A stretch of DNA of 64,000 bases from JAXMEQ01 sp046348225 (GCA_046348225.1 JAXMEQ010000003.1:1-64000), one strand, 5' to 3'; numbered from the stretch's first letter, positions 8,824 to 19,979 are shown. The notes: generated by a model from the letters alone, not told the origin. A program made the numbers and translations.

Positions 8824-9603
8824 ATGACTGCTGAACTGAAGAGCACCAGCCAGGGCCAGACCATGGTGCTGACCCTGAGCAACCCGGATGCGCGCAACGC
8901 ACTCGGGCCCGAGATGTACGCCGCCGGGGTGGAAGCACTGAACGTCGCGGAAGGCAGCGCCGACGTGCGCAGCGTGGTCATCGTGGGCGAAGGCTCCCTC
9001 TTCAGCGCAGGCGGCAACTTGCGGCGCCTGCAGGCCAACCGGCAGCAGCCGCCCGAGGTGCAGGCACAAAGCATTGAAGGCCTGCACAACTGGATCGAGG
9101 CCGTACGCGCCTTTCCCAAGCCGGTGATCGCGGCGGTGGAAGGCGCGGCCGCCGGTGCCGGCTTCTCGCTGGCGCTGGCGTGCGACTTCATCATCGCTGC
9201 ACGCGATGCCGTGTTTGTCATGGCCTACAGCAACATCGCCCTGTCGCCCGACGGTGGTGCCAGCTGGAGTCTGGCGCGCGCCTTGCCGCGCCAACTGGCC
9301 AGCGAGCTGCTGATGTGCGGCGAGCGCATCGGCGCCGAGCGGCTGCATGCGCTGGGCCTGGTGAACCGCGTCACCGACCCGGGCAGCGCGCTGACCACCG
9401 CACTCGACCTCGCCGCCATGCTGAATGCACGCGCCCCCAATGCGCTGGCCAGCATCAAGGAATTGTTGAGCGAGGCCGACCAGGCCACGCTCAACCGGCA
9501 GCTCGCCGCCGAGCGCGACCACTTTGTGCGCAACCTGCACCATGTCAACGGCGGCACGGGAATCGCCGCATTCCTCGACAAGAAGACCCCGCGCTACCAA
9601 TAG
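8824..9603 (+). CDS. Enoyl-CoA hydratase/isomerase family protein
   Basis: 259 residues, crotonase fold. The oxyanion-hole segments are FSAGGNLRRL (about 61-70) and AAAGAGFSLALACD (about 109-122), followed by SPDGGASW, where hydratases have the catalytic Glu; here Asp/Gly occur, so the chemistry may differ from plain hydration. The proteins of this group near aromatic-acid genes are often called oxepin-CoA hydrolase (alternative type); that name is an inference. It lies 10 bp after the 3-hydroxyacyl-CoA dehydrogenase, presumably in one transcript. Confidence 0.88.
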   Translation: MTAELKSTSQGQTMVLTLSNPDARNALGPEMYAAGVEALNVAEGSADVRSVVIVGEGSLFSAGGNLRRLQANRQQPPEVQAQSIEGLHNWIEAVRAFPKPVIAAVEGAAAGAGFSLALACDFIIAARDAVFVMAYSNIALSPDGGASWSLARALPRQLASELLMCGERIGAERLHALGLVNRVTDPGSALTTALDLAAMLNARAPNALASIKELLSEADQATLNRQLAAERDHFVRNLHHVNGGTGIAAFLDKKTPRYQ

Positions 9604-9708
9604 CGCACCGGCGCGCCGCCATCCAGACACGCAGGTGACAACCCTGTGGTGGGCCTCACGTCCCGCGCGCGACAATCAGCCTGTCATCAGTCACGCAAAA
9701 GACAGGCC

Positions 9709-10428
9709 ATGGACGACCCCATTCTTACCATCGAAGAACGAGAAGCGATCAACTCCGGTCGCTGGTTTTCATCCCTCTCTCCTTCACTGCGGCACGACAT
9801 CCTCCGATGCGCTTACGTCAAACGGTACAAGGACGGCGAACTGATCGCCGCGCGTGGCGAGCCCCCCGAGGAATGGATTGCCTGCGCGCGTGGCGCGGTC
9901 CGGGTCAGTTCCACGTCGATTTCCGGCAAGCAGATCACGCTGACCTATGTGGAGCCGGGCATCTGGTTTGGCGACGTGGCGATCTTCGACGGCGACCGCC
10001 GCACCCACGATGCCTACGCCCATGGCGACACCACCATCCTGTGTGTGGCGAAGGCCGATTTCCGCAAGATACTCGCCAACCATGTGGAGTTGTACGAGGC
10101 CATGCTGCGTCTGCACGCCCGCCGCATCCGGCAGCTGTTCGGCCTGGTGGAAGACCTCAACACCCTGCCCTTGCGTGCGCGGCTGGCCAAGCAACTGCTG
10201 CACCTGGTGCGCAGCTATGGCGTGCCCAGCCTGAGCGACGGGCGCGAAATGCGCATCAGCCTGCAGCTGGCCCAGGAGGAGCTGGCCCAACTGCTGGGGG
10301 CGTCACGCCAACGCGTCAACCAGGAGCTCAAGGCCATGGAGCGTGAGAACGCCATCCGGATCGAACCCGGCGGGCTGGTGGTGCGCAACCGCGAAGCACT
10401 GATGAACATCATTGAAGCCGACGACTGA
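9709..10428 (+). CDS. Crp/Fnr family transcriptional regulator
   Basis: 239 residues: cyclic-nucleotide-type beta barrel about 15-135 (GELIAARGEPPEEWI, IWFGDVAIFDGDRRTH), dimer helix about 135-160, and a winged helix about 165-235 with the recognition segment QEELAQLLGASRQRVNQELKAM. No N-terminal cysteine cluster is present, so it is not an iron-sulfur FNR. Start at 9709 was preferred over an upstream in-frame start at 9646 because the N-terminus then has normal length. It sits between acyl-CoA genes with a 106 bp gap before it, so it may control them. Confidence 0.9.
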   Translation: MDDPILTIEEREAINSGRWFSSLSPSLRHDILRCAYVKRYKDGELIAARGEPPEEWIACARGAVRVSSTSISGKQITLTYVEPGIWFGDVAIFDGDRRTHDAYAHGDTTILCVAKADFRKILANHVELYEAMLRLHARRIRQLFGLVEDLNTLPLRARLAKQLLHLVRSYGVPSLSDGREMRISLQLAQEELAQLLGASRQRVNQELKAMERENAIRIEPGGLVVRNREALMNIIEADD

Positions 10429-10442
10429 GCCCCACCCGACCC

Positions 10443-11528
10443 ATGAGCAACTTTGACCATTTTGTCGGTACCCGGCCGGTCTCCGACAAGCACGCGTTTG
10501 ACGTCGACGCGCTGGCCGCGTGGCTGGCCACCCACCTCGACGGCTTCAAGGGGCCGCTGACGGTGGAAATGTTCAAGGGCGGGCAGTCCAACCCGACCTA
10601 CAAGCTGCTGACGCCGGGCCAGAGCTACGTGATGCGCGCCAAGCCCGGTCCGGTGGCCAGGCTTCTGCCGTCGGCCCATGCCATCGAGCGTGAGTTCGCG
10701 GTCATGAGCGGCCTGCAGGGCACCGACGTGCCGGTGCCACGCATGCATTGCCTGTGCGAAGACGAGTCCGTGATCGGGCGTGCCTTTTACGTGATGGAGT
10801 TCATGCAGGGACGCGTGCTCTGGGACCAGTCACTGCCGGGCATGGGCAACGCCGAGCGGGGCGCCATTTACGACGAGATGAACCGTGTCATCGCGGCGCT
10901 GCACACCGTCCGCTTCGCCGAACGCGGCCTGGCCAGCTACGGCAAGCCCGGCAACTACTTCGAGCGGCAGATCGGCCGCTGGAGCAAGCAGTACATCGCG
11001 TCCATCACCCAGCCAATTGCGGAAATGGACGAGTTGATGGCCTGGCTGCCGGCCCACATTCCGGCGGACGCGCGTGACGAAAGCCGCGTCTCCATCGTGC
11101 ATGGCGACTACCGCCTCGACAACCTGATGTTCCATCCCACCGAACCGCGCGTGATTGCGGTGCTCGACTGGGAGCTGTCCACCCTGGGCCACCCGCTGGC
11201 CGACTTCAGCTACCACTGCATGGCCTGGCACATCCCGCCGGGTGCATTCCGTGGCATCGGCGGGCTTGATGTGGCGAGCCTGGGCATTCCCACGGAAGAC
11301 GGCTACATCCGCCGCTATTGCGAACGCACCGGCCTCACTACGCCCGACGCCCTGAAGGCGGATTGGAACTTCTACATGGCCTACAACCTGTTTCGCCTCG
11401 CCGCCATCCTGCAGGGCATTGCCAAACGCGTCGAGGCCGGCACGGCATCGAGCGCACAGGCGGCCAGCTCGGGGGCCGGCGCACGCGGCCTGGCCGAAAT
11501 GGCCTGGAAATTTGCCCGCCAGGCCTGA
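10443..11528 (+). CDS. Phosphotransferase family protein (ACAD-associated kinase-like)
   Basis: 361 residues with the aminoglycoside phosphotransferase/choline kinase fold: a nucleotide-loop region MFKGGQSNPTYKL, the catalytic loop VHGDYRLDNLMF and the metal-binding LDWELSTLGHPLAD. In bacteria this subfamily is nearly always next to an acyl-CoA dehydrogenase, as here, and corresponds to the kinase half of ACAD10/11-type proteins, which phosphorylate 4-hydroxyacyl-CoA before dehydration. That substrate is an inference from family knowledge. It lies 14 bp after the Crp gene and 22 bp before the dehydrogenase. Confidence 0.9.
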   Translation: MSNFDHFVGTRPVSDKHAFDVDALAAWLATHLDGFKGPLTVEMFKGGQSNPTYKLLTPGQSYVMRAKPGPVARLLPSAHAIEREFAVMSGLQGTDVPVPRMHCLCEDESVIGRAFYVMEFMQGRVLWDQSLPGMGNAERGAIYDEMNRVIAALHTVRFAERGLASYGKPGNYFERQIGRWSKQYIASITQPIAEMDELMAWLPAHIPADARDESRVSIVHGDYRLDNLMFHPTEPRVIAVLDWELSTLGHPLADFSYHCMAWHIPPGAFRGIGGLDVASLGIPTEDGYIRRYCERTGLTTPDALKADWNFYMAYNLFRLAAILQGIAKRVEAGTASSAQAASSGAGARGLAEMAWKFARQA

Positions 11529-11550
11529 CCCCATTCCAACGGAGAACCAC

Positions 11551-12825
11551 ATGGATTTTGACTACTCCCCCAAGACCAAGGAGCTTCAGGCACGCCTGCT
11601 GAAGTTCATGGACGACTACATTTACCCGAACGAAAAGAGCTACAAGGACGAGCTGGAAGCCAACACGGCTGCAGGCAAGCGCTGGACCGCGCTGCAGACC
11701 ATCGAGAACCTCAAGCCCAAGGCGCAGGCGGCAGGCCTGTGGAACCTGTTCCTGCCGGTGGACAGCGCGCAGGCGTCCGGCTATGCAGGCGCCGGCCTGA
11801 CCAATCAGGAATACGCACCGCTGGCGGAAATCATGGGCCGTGTGCCCTGGGCCAGCGAAGTTTTCAACTGCTCGGCGCCGGACACCGGCAACATGGAAAC
11901 CATCGCACGCTACGGCGACGACGCCAACAAGGCGCGCTGGCTCAAGCCGCTGCTCGAGGGCAAAATCCGCTCGGCCTTCGCGATGACCGAGCCCGAGGTG
12001 GCGTCCAGCGACGCCACCAACATCAGCACCAGCATCCGGCGCGAAGGCGACGAGTACGTCATCAACGGTCACAAGTGGTGGATTTCCGGCGCCGCCGACC
12101 CGCGCTGCGCGGTCTACATCACGATGGGCAAGACCGATCCGGATGCGCCCCGGCATTCGCAGCAGAGCATGGTGCTGGTGCCAGCGGACGCCAAGGGCAT
12201 CCGCATCGTGCGCCCGCTCAATGTGATGGGCTACGACGACGCACCGCACGGCCATGTGGAGATGTACTTTGACAACGTGCGCGTGCCGGTATCGAACATC
12301 CTGCTCGGTGAGGGCCGGGGCTTCGAGATCGCCCAGGGCCGCCTCGGGCCGGGCCGCATTCACCACTGCATGCGCCTGATCGGCATGGCCGAGCGCGCGC
12401 TGGAACTGATGTGCCGGCGTGCGTCGGCGCGGGTGGCGTTCGGCAAGACCGTGGCACAGCAGACCGTCACGCAGGAGCGCATCGCCGAAGCCCGCTGCAA
12501 GATCGACATGGCGCGGCTGCTGACACTCAAGGCGGCCTGGATGATGGACGTGGCCGGCAACAAGGTGGCACGCACGGAAATCGCGATGATCAAGGTGGTG
12601 GCGCCCAACATGGCCTGCCAGGTGATCGACTGGGCCATGCAGGCCCACGGTGGCGGTGGCATGTGCGACGACTTTCCGCTGGCCTATGCCTACGCCGGCG
12701 CGCGCACCCTGCGTTTTGCCGACGGCCCGGACGAAGTCCACCGCAACGCGATTGCGAAATGGGAGCTGGGCAAATATGGCGCCTACGGCAAGGACGCCGA
12801 GGTACCCGTCACGCGCGGCAGCTGA
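11551..12825 (+). CDS. Acyl-CoA dehydrogenase family protein
   Basis: 424 residues. FAD-dependent alpha,beta-dehydrogenation of an acyl-CoA. Visible motifs are the flavin/substrate strand FAMTEPEVASSDATN, NGHKWWISGAA, the C-terminal domain GPGRIHHCMRLIGMAERAL and the FAD-binding AHGGGGMCDDFPLAYAYAGAR. The RFADGPDEVH near the C-terminus is the usual end of long-chain or ACAD11-type members. ATG 11551 has CGGAGAACCAC upstream. Together with the phosphotransferase it may handle hydroxy-fatty acids. Confidence 0.93.
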   Translation: MDFDYSPKTKELQARLLKFMDDYIYPNEKSYKDELEANTAAGKRWTALQTIENLKPKAQAAGLWNLFLPVDSAQASGYAGAGLTNQEYAPLAEIMGRVPWASEVFNCSAPDTGNMETIARYGDDANKARWLKPLLEGKIRSAFAMTEPEVASSDATNISTSIRREGDEYVINGHKWWISGAADPRCAVYITMGKTDPDAPRHSQQSMVLVPADAKGIRIVRPLNVMGYDDAPHGHVEMYFDNVRVPVSNILLGEGRGFEIAQGRLGPGRIHHCMRLIGMAERALELMCRRASARVAFGKTVAQQTVTQERIAEARCKIDMARLLTLKAAWMMDVAGNKVARTEIAMIKVVAPNMACQVIDWAMQAHGGGGMCDDFPLAYAYAGARTLRFADGPDEVHRNAIAKWELGKYGAYGKDAEVPVTRGS

Positions 12826-12831
12826 GCCGGC

Positions 12832-13524
12832 TCAGAGTGCCAGATCGGTGGACAGGCCACCGATGGCGGCTTCACACGCGCTGGTGAAGACCGTGGCGGC
12901 ATGCTGCAGCGTGGGCATGTCGGCCGGCGTGTACTCCATGCGCAGGTAGGCCTTGCCACGCAGCAGCATCAGCATGAAGGGAACCTCTTCGGACGGGCCG
13001 GGCTCCGGCCAGTTCATCAACTGGTCAGCAAGGCCCGCGTCCATGAACGCCAGGGCGTTGTCCCGCTGGTCGGTGAGGATGGAATAGCGCTCCCAGAACG
13101 GCCGTGGCAGGCTGTCCCATCCCACTTCCTCGTACATCGACAACCAGCGCAGTTCCTCCGGCAGGTTCGGGTCGGCCGTGGTCTGCAGGCTGTCGGTGTA
13201 GATCGAGTACGCCTTTTTTTCCAGCGCCTCCTTGAGGGGCCGGTTCATCACCAGCACCGCGACGTCTTCATTGATGCGCAGCTCGGCCCGGGCCCGCAGC
13301 TCTTCGCCGCGGATGAAATTGCGCGACGGGCGGCCCAGTTCCATGCGCCAGGGCCGGCCACTGACCTTGCCTTCCAGTGAAAAGGCCTTGCCCGCCCCCT
13401 GGGCACTGAAGGCGAAACCCTGGGTGCCCGCCCATTCCGACACCTGGCTGCCTGCCAGCTGCGAACTGGGCGCGAAGCCGTCTTTGGCGTCTTTGGAGAA
13501 TGCCTTTTTAATGCGGTCAAACAT
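12832..13524 (-). CDS. Conserved-type hypothetical protein
   Basis: 230 residues, no signal peptide or membrane segment. It starts MFDRIKKAFS and has a mixed alpha/beta composition with an acidic middle (LRWLSMYEEVGWDSLPRPFWERY). I do not recognise a family. Codon use and composition match the neighbours and the start has a normal context, so it is a real gene. It converges on the acyl-CoA dehydrogenase with 6 bp between stops and is divergent from the GST gene by 61 bp. Confidence 0.75.
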   Translation of the reverse strand: MFDRIKKAFSKDAKDGFAPSSQLAGSQVSEWAGTQGFAFSAQGAGKAFSLEGKVSGRPWRMELGRPSRNFIRGEELRARAELRINEDVAVLVMNRPLKEALEKKAYSIYTDSLQTTADPNLPEELRWLSMYEEVGWDSLPRPFWERYSILTDQRDNALAFMDAGLADQLMNWPEPGPSEEVPFMLMLLRGKAYLRMEYTPADMPTLQHAATVFTSACEAAIGGLSTDLAL

Positions 13525-13585
13525 GGCTCGGATGATTCACCTAAAGTTGCATTATTGAATCAAAAGCGCAAAAAAGGGGCAGTCG

Positions 13586-14278
13586 ATGATTGACGTGTAT
13601 TCATGGCCCACGCCGAATGGCCACAAAGTTCACATCATGCTGGAGGAGTGCGGCCTGCCCTACCGGGCCATTCCTGTGAACATTGGCACAGGCGACCAGT
13701 TTCAACCGGCGTTTCTGGCCCTCAGCCCGAACAACAAGATCCCCGCCATCGTGGACCCCGAGGGCCCGGACGGTCGCCCGATATCACTGTTTGAATCCGG
13801 TGCGATCCTGGTGTACCTGGCCGCCAAGACCGGCAAGTTCATGCCCAAAGGCGACCGCGCCCGCTACGAGGTATTGCAATGGCTGATGTTCCAGATGGGC
13901 GGCGTCGGGCCGATGCTCGGGCAGAACCACCACTTCCGCCAGTACGCCCCGGAAAAAATCCCGTATGCCATCGACCGCTACACCAATGAAGCCCGCCGCC
14001 TGTATGGCGTGATCGACCGGCAGCTGGCCAAAACCCGCTACCTGGCCGGCAAAACCTACTCGATTGCCGACATCGCCACCTTCCCCTGGCTGCGCAACTG
14101 GCAGAACCAGGGCATCGTGCTGGCTGACTACCCGCACCTGGAGCGGTGGTTCAACACCATGGCCGCCCGGCCCGCGGTGCAGCGCGGCGTGCAGGTACTG
14201 GCGGCGCTGCGAAAGCCCATCACCGGTGACAAGGAACGGGAAATCCTGTTCGGCAAAACCCAGTACGAACGGCGCTGA
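13586..14278 (+). CDS. Glutathione S-transferase family protein
   Basis: 230 residues. Thioredoxin-like N-terminal domain with the active-site region SWPTPNGHKVHIMLEE (about 6-21) and the glutathione-binding PNNKIPAIVDP and FESGAILVYLA; all-helical C-terminal domain from about 90, with the N-capping segment YSIADIATFPW. The pattern is that of the YfcG/YghU (nu-class) group, which acts as a disulfide-bond reductase rather than a classical transferase. Cytosolic. Followed by two tRNA genes on the opposite strand. Confidence 0.9.
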   Translation: MIDVYSWPTPNGHKVHIMLEECGLPYRAIPVNIGTGDQFQPAFLALSPNNKIPAIVDPEGPDGRPISLFESGAILVYLAAKTGKFMPKGDRARYEVLQWLMFQMGGVGPMLGQNHHFRQYAPEKIPYAIDRYTNEARRLYGVIDRQLAKTRYLAGKTYSIADIATFPWLRNWQNQGIVLADYPHLERWFNTMAARPAVQRGVQVLAALRKPITGDKEREILFGKTQYERR

Positions 14279-14288
14279 GCGCCAAGAC

Positions 14289-14365
14289 TGGCCTGCCCGG
14301 AGGGAATCGAACCCCCGACCCACAGCTTAGAAGGCTGTTGCTCTATCCAACTGAGCTACGGGCAG
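14289..14365 (-). tRNA. tRNA-Arg (anticodon TCT)
   Basis: The minus strand folds into a cloverleaf: acceptor CTGCCCG pairs with CGGGCAG, anticodon stem ACAGC/GCTGT encloses loop CTTCTAA giving anticodon TCT, T loop is TTCGATT. Discriminator G and an encoded CCA follow. 77 nt with CCA. It decodes AGA, a rare codon in this GC-rich genome. 13 bp from the next tRNA, so probably one transcript. Confidence 0.95.
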
Positions 14366-14378
14366 TGGTGGGGAAAAC

Positions 14379-14455
<77 letters not shown>

Positions 14456-14478
14456 AAGCTGGCATTCTATCTTGACGC

Positions 14479-16323
14479 ATGCAAGCACCTGACTCTGCAC
14501 ACCGCCGCTTCATCCTCCAATCGGGCGCCGCCGCCGTGGTGGCACTGCTGGCCCCGGGCTGCGCCACACCGCGCGCCGGGGCGTCCAGCCCGGTGCTGGG
14601 CTTCACCAGCGTCCCGCCCGCCTCGGACCATGCCCTGACGGTGCCGCCCGAGTACGAGGTGCAACTGCTCTACAAATGGGGGGACCCCACAGGTCTGCCC
14701 GGAGCCATGCCCGCCTGGAAACCAGACGCATCCAACACGGCGGCAGACCAGGCGCAGCAGGCCGGCATGCACCACGACGGCATGCATTTCTTTCCGCTCG
14801 GCAACGATGGCCGGCGCGGCCTGCTGGTGATGAACCACGAGTACACCGACGAAAGCCTGCTGCATGCCGACGGCGCCCGGCCCGGTTCGCTGGAGAAGAC
14901 CCGCAAGTCGCAGCACGCGATGGGCGTGTCAGTCATCGAGATTGCGCGGGACCGCACCGGCTGGCACCAGGTGCGGCCGTCACCCTATGCGCGCCGCATC
15001 CATGGCAACACGCCCATGCGCCTGAGCGGCCCGGCCGCCGGTGCCCCGGCGCTGCGCACACAGGCTGATCCCGGTGGCACCCGGGTGCTGGGCACCTTTG
15101 CCAATTGCGCAATGGGCGTGACGCCCTGGGGCACCTACCTGAGCTGCGAGGAGAACTTCCAGGGCTACTTTGGCGGCCCGGGCAAAGCGGCCGCTGACGC
15201 CCCGGCGTCGCTCAGCCGCTACCGCGTGGCGCCCGGCGCCCAATGGGTGGACTGGTGGCAGCACGACGAACGCTTTGACATCACGCGCCACCCCAACGAA
15301 GCCCACCGTTTTGGCTGGGTGGTCGAAATCGACCCGATGGACCCGACCGCCACCCCCGTCAAACGCACGGCGCTGGGCCGCAAGTGCCAGGAAAGCGCCA
15401 CCTGCACCCTGACGCCCGACGGCCGCGTGGTCATCTACATGGGCGACGACACGCGCTTTGAATACATCTACAAGTTCGTGAGCCGCGACGCCGTCCGGCC
15501 CGGTGGCTCTGCAGCCAACCGCGACCTGCTCGACCATGGCACGCTGCATGTCGCGCGCTTCGATGAGGGCGGCCGTGGCGAATGGATCGCCCTGCAGGCC
15601 GGACGCCACGGGCTCACGCCGCAGCAGGGCTTCGCCGACCAGGCGAGTGTGCTCATCAATGCGCGCGGCGCCGCCGACGTGGTGGGGGCCACACGAATGG
15701 ACCGACCCGAATGGATTGCAGTGCACCCGGTCACTGGCGAAGTGTTCGTGACCTTGACCAACAACAGCCAGCGCGGCGAGCCCGGCCGCCCCGGCCCAGA
15801 CGCAGCCAACCCGCGGGCGCGCAACCTGTTCGGCCACATCATCCGCTGGCGGGAGGACGGCAACGATGCGGCAGCCAGCCGCTTCCAGTGGGACTTCTTT
15901 GCGCTTGCGGGTGACCCAACTGTGCCCGGCAGCGAAACCCGCTACCCCACCGCAGACGCCGACCTGTTCGGCTCGCCCGATGGCCTGCACTTTGACAGCG
16001 GTGGGCTGCTGTGGATCCAGACCGACATGTCGGGCCAGCTCATGCACAAGGGCGACATGGCGCGGCTGGGCAACAACCAGATGCTGTGTGCCGACGTGTC
16101 CACCGGCCGAATCAAGCGCTTCATGACGGGCCCGCGCGGCTGCGAGATCACCGGCTGCGTGGTCACACCCGACCGGCGAACGCTGTTTGTCAACATCCAG
16201 CACCCGGGCGAAACACGCGACGAAGGCGGCGCCGAGGGGCATTGGCCCGACGGTGGCACAACACGCCCGCGTTCGGCCACGGCCGTGGTGCGGCGGCGCG
16301 ATGGTGGCATGGTCGGCACATGA
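14479..16323 (+). CDS. PhoX family phosphatase (DUF839), Tat-type lipoprotein
   Basis: 614 residues. N-terminus has a twin arginine (HRRFIL, Arg9-Arg10), a hydrophobic stretch and the lipobox-like LAPGC with Cys28, so Tat export and lipidation are likely. The body has the PhoX beta-propeller signs LGTFANCAMGVTPWGTYLSCEEN, GWVVEIDPMDP and DNLF/SPDGLHFD-type blades. PhoX enzymes are Ca/Fe-dependent periplasmic alkaline phosphatases; activity here is inferred. It overlaps the next gene by 4 bp (ATGA). The start is 23 bp past the tRNA-Pro 5' end. Confidence 0.88.
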   Translation: MQAPDSAHRRFILQSGAAAVVALLAPGCATPRAGASSPVLGFTSVPPASDHALTVPPEYEVQLLYKWGDPTGLPGAMPAWKPDASNTAADQAQQAGMHHDGMHFFPLGNDGRRGLLVMNHEYTDESLLHADGARPGSLEKTRKSQHAMGVSVIEIARDRTGWHQVRPSPYARRIHGNTPMRLSGPAAGAPALRTQADPGGTRVLGTFANCAMGVTPWGTYLSCEENFQGYFGGPGKAAADAPASLSRYRVAPGAQWVDWWQHDERFDITRHPNEAHRFGWVVEIDPMDPTATPVKRTALGRKCQESATCTLTPDGRVVIYMGDDTRFEYIYKFVSRDAVRPGGSAANRDLLDHGTLHVARFDEGGRGEWIALQAGRHGLTPQQGFADQASVLINARGAADVVGATRMDRPEWIAVHPVTGEVFVTLTNNSQRGEPGRPGPDAANPRARNLFGHIIRWREDGNDAAASRFQWDFFALAGDPTVPGSETRYPTADADLFGSPDGLHFDSGGLLWIQTDMSGQLMHKGDMARLGNNQMLCADVSTGRIKRFMTGPRGCEITGCVVTPDRRTLFVNIQHPGETRDEGGAEGHWPDGGTTRPRSATAVVRRRDGGMVGT

Positions 16324-16835
16324 GCGCACGCCGGTGGTGGACCGTCTGCCTGTGCTTGCCCGGTCTTGCGTGGGCGCAACTCAACCCGGCCTGGGACGGC
16401 CAGTGGATCGCCCGTGAAAGCTCGACAGGTAGCGACAGCGTTTCACTGCAAATCCGGCGAACAGGTGGGCAAAGCTGGATGCTCCAGAACGGCCAGCGAT
16501 GCCTGCTTGCCTATGACGGAACCGTCGCCCCCGCAGCCCTGCTGGAACGGGTCGCGAAGGTCCAGGCCTGGCAACTGAACCCGTCACACTGGTCAGGGGG
16601 TGGCCGTACGGGGCAACTGATCGGCTTGCAGAAAGAGTTCGACGCTGCAACCAGGCTGTTGACGGTGCTGACGGCCACGAACTACCGGCAGGTGCGCATC
16701 CGCGGGGATGGCTGTGAGGACGCCGACGACATTGCCTTCGTGCTGCACCAGAACCAGCACCTCCTGCGGATCCGGTTTCCGTCTGCCGCACTGGGTGTCG
16801 AGGTCACGGCCTTCCGCAGGACCGGCGGGCCGTGA
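16320..16835 (+). CDS. Secreted protein of unknown function
   Basis: 171 residues. The N-terminus RRWWTVCLCLPGLAWAQ is a Sec signal peptide with cleavage after AWA. The mature part is mostly beta-strand in character with two cysteines (RCLLAY and DGCED) that could form a disulfide. I recognise no family. Its ATG overlaps the stop of the PhoX gene, so the two are translationally coupled and the product may be a periplasmic partner of that phosphatase. Confidence 0.75.
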   Translation: MSARRWWTVCLCLPGLAWAQLNPAWDGQWIARESSTGSDSVSLQIRRTGGQSWMLQNGQRCLLAYDGTVAPAALLERVAKVQAWQLNPSHWSGGGRTGQLIGLQKEFDAATRLLTVLTATNYRQVRIRGDGCEDADDIAFVLHQNQHLLRIRFPSAALGVEVTAFRRTGGP

Positions 16836-16853
16836 AACCGCCCGCCGCGCGGG

Positions 16854-18278
16854 TCAAAGCTTCACGTACTCGTATGCCACCGGGTTGGCGTTGATGCCGC
16901 GGTCGGGCGGTGCAATCCACGCGGCCATCTTGCCCGGCTCGGTCACGCGCTGCATCAGGCTCTTGACGAAGCTGATGTCAGCCGGGGTCGGCAGCCAGCT
17001 GTCCTTCTTCGCGTCGAATTCGGCCTGGCTGATGGGCTTGCCCTCTGGCGTGGTCGGCACGCCAGCCCAGACGCCCACGGCGCGGCGGAAGCGGGTGGAC
17101 GGCAGCTTGAGTTCGAAATCAACACCCGCTCGCTTGATCGCCATGTTCCAGCGCGTCACGCCCACGTTGCAGTCCTTCACGTACTCCAGCCGGGTCACCT
17201 CGTTCATGCCGTTGCGCACCGAGATGGTCTCGTTCTTCATGCCGCCCTGTCCGTCCGGCACCTGGATGGTCATTTCGGTGCCAGCTTCCACATGGTCGGC
17301 GAACTTGGTTTCGTCCGGCCGGCCCTTGATGCCGTTGCTGAAATAGTTGGCCGCATTGGACGAGGCCTCGGAGCCGAACAGGTCGAGCGAGCTGGTGAAC
17401 CAGAAGTTCATGAACTTCTGGATGGTCGGCAGGTCGATCACGCCCGCCTTGCGCAGCGTCGCCACATCGTCGGTGTCCAGCTCCTTCATCACTTCGAGTG
17501 TGCGCTTGATCACGCGGCCCACGCCGGTCTCGCCCACAAACATGTGGTGGGCCTCTTCCGTCAGCATGAAGCGCGTGGTGCGTGCCAGCGGGTCGAAGGC
17601 ACTTTCGGCAAAGCTCTTGAGCTGGAACTTGCCGTCACGGTCAGTGAAATACGTGAACATGAAGAAGCTCAGCCAGTTGTCCATGGGCTCGTTGAAGGTG
17701 CCCAGGATGCGCGGCTTGTCCGCGTCGCCGCTGTGGCGCATCAGGAGTTCTTCAGCCTCTTCGCGGCCGTCGCGGCCAAAGTGGGCGTGCAGCAGATAGA
17801 CCATGGCCCACAGGTGCCGGCCCTCTTCCACGTTCACCTGGAACAGGTTGCGCAGGTCGTACAGGCTGGGGGCGGTGTGGCCCAGCAGGCGCTGCTGCTC
17901 CACCGAGGCCGGCTCGGTGTCGCCCTGGGTCACGATCAGACGGCGGAAGGTGCTGCGGTATTCACCAGGCACGTCCTGCCAGACGTCTTCCCCCATGTGG
18001 TCGCCAAAGCCGATCTTGCGGCCCTCTTCCTTGTCAGCCAGGAAGATGCCCCAGCGGTAGTCGGGCATGGGGGTGTAGCCGTAGCTCGCCCAGCCGGACG
18101 CGTCCACGCCCACGGCGGTGCGCAGGTAGACCTCGTTGGCCTTGAAGTCGCTCGGGCCCATTTCGTCCCACCAGTTCAGGAACGCGGGCTGCCAGTGCTC
18201 CAGCGCGCGCTGGAGCTGGCGGTTCTCGCCCAGGTTCACGTTGTTGGGGATCAGGGCCTGCAGGTCGATGTTGCTCAT
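16854..18278 (-). CDS. boxB: Benzoyl-CoA 2,3-epoxidase, oxygenase subunit BoxB
   Basis: 474 residues, the family's normal length. Diiron monooxygenase that turns benzoyl-CoA into 2,3-epoxybenzoyl-CoA with O2 and electrons from the reductase BoxA. Candidate iron ligands are Glu122, Glu152 and His155 (EEGRH), Asp213, and Glu242 and His245 (EEAHH), which match the known ligand pattern shifted by two residues. AAGGA lies 6 nt upstream of ATG 18278. It is last in a boxR-boxC-boxB operon, 9 bp after boxC. boxA does not follow it. Confidence 0.96.
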   Translation of the reverse strand: MSNIDLQALIPNNVNLGENRQLQRALEHWQPAFLNWWDEMGPSDFKANEVYLRTAVGVDASGWASYGYTPMPDYRWGIFLADKEEGRKIGFGDHMGEDVWQDVPGEYRSTFRRLIVTQGDTEPASVEQQRLLGHTAPSLYDLRNLFQVNVEEGRHLWAMVYLLHAHFGRDGREEAEELLMRHSGDADKPRILGTFNEPMDNWLSFFMFTYFTDRDGKFQLKSFAESAFDPLARTTRFMLTEEAHHMFVGETGVGRVIKRTLEVMKELDTDDVATLRKAGVIDLPTIQKFMNFWFTSSLDLFGSEASSNAANYFSNGIKGRPDETKFADHVEAGTEMTIQVPDGQGGMKNETISVRNGMNEVTRLEYVKDCNVGVTRWNMAIKRAGVDFELKLPSTRFRRAVGVWAGVPTTPEGKPISQAEFDAKKDSWLPTPADISFVKSLMQRVTEPGKMAAWIAPPDRGINANPVAYEYVKL

Positions 18279-18287
18279 GGTGGTTCC

Positions 18288-19975
<1,688 letters not shown>

Positions 19976-19979
<4 letters not shown>

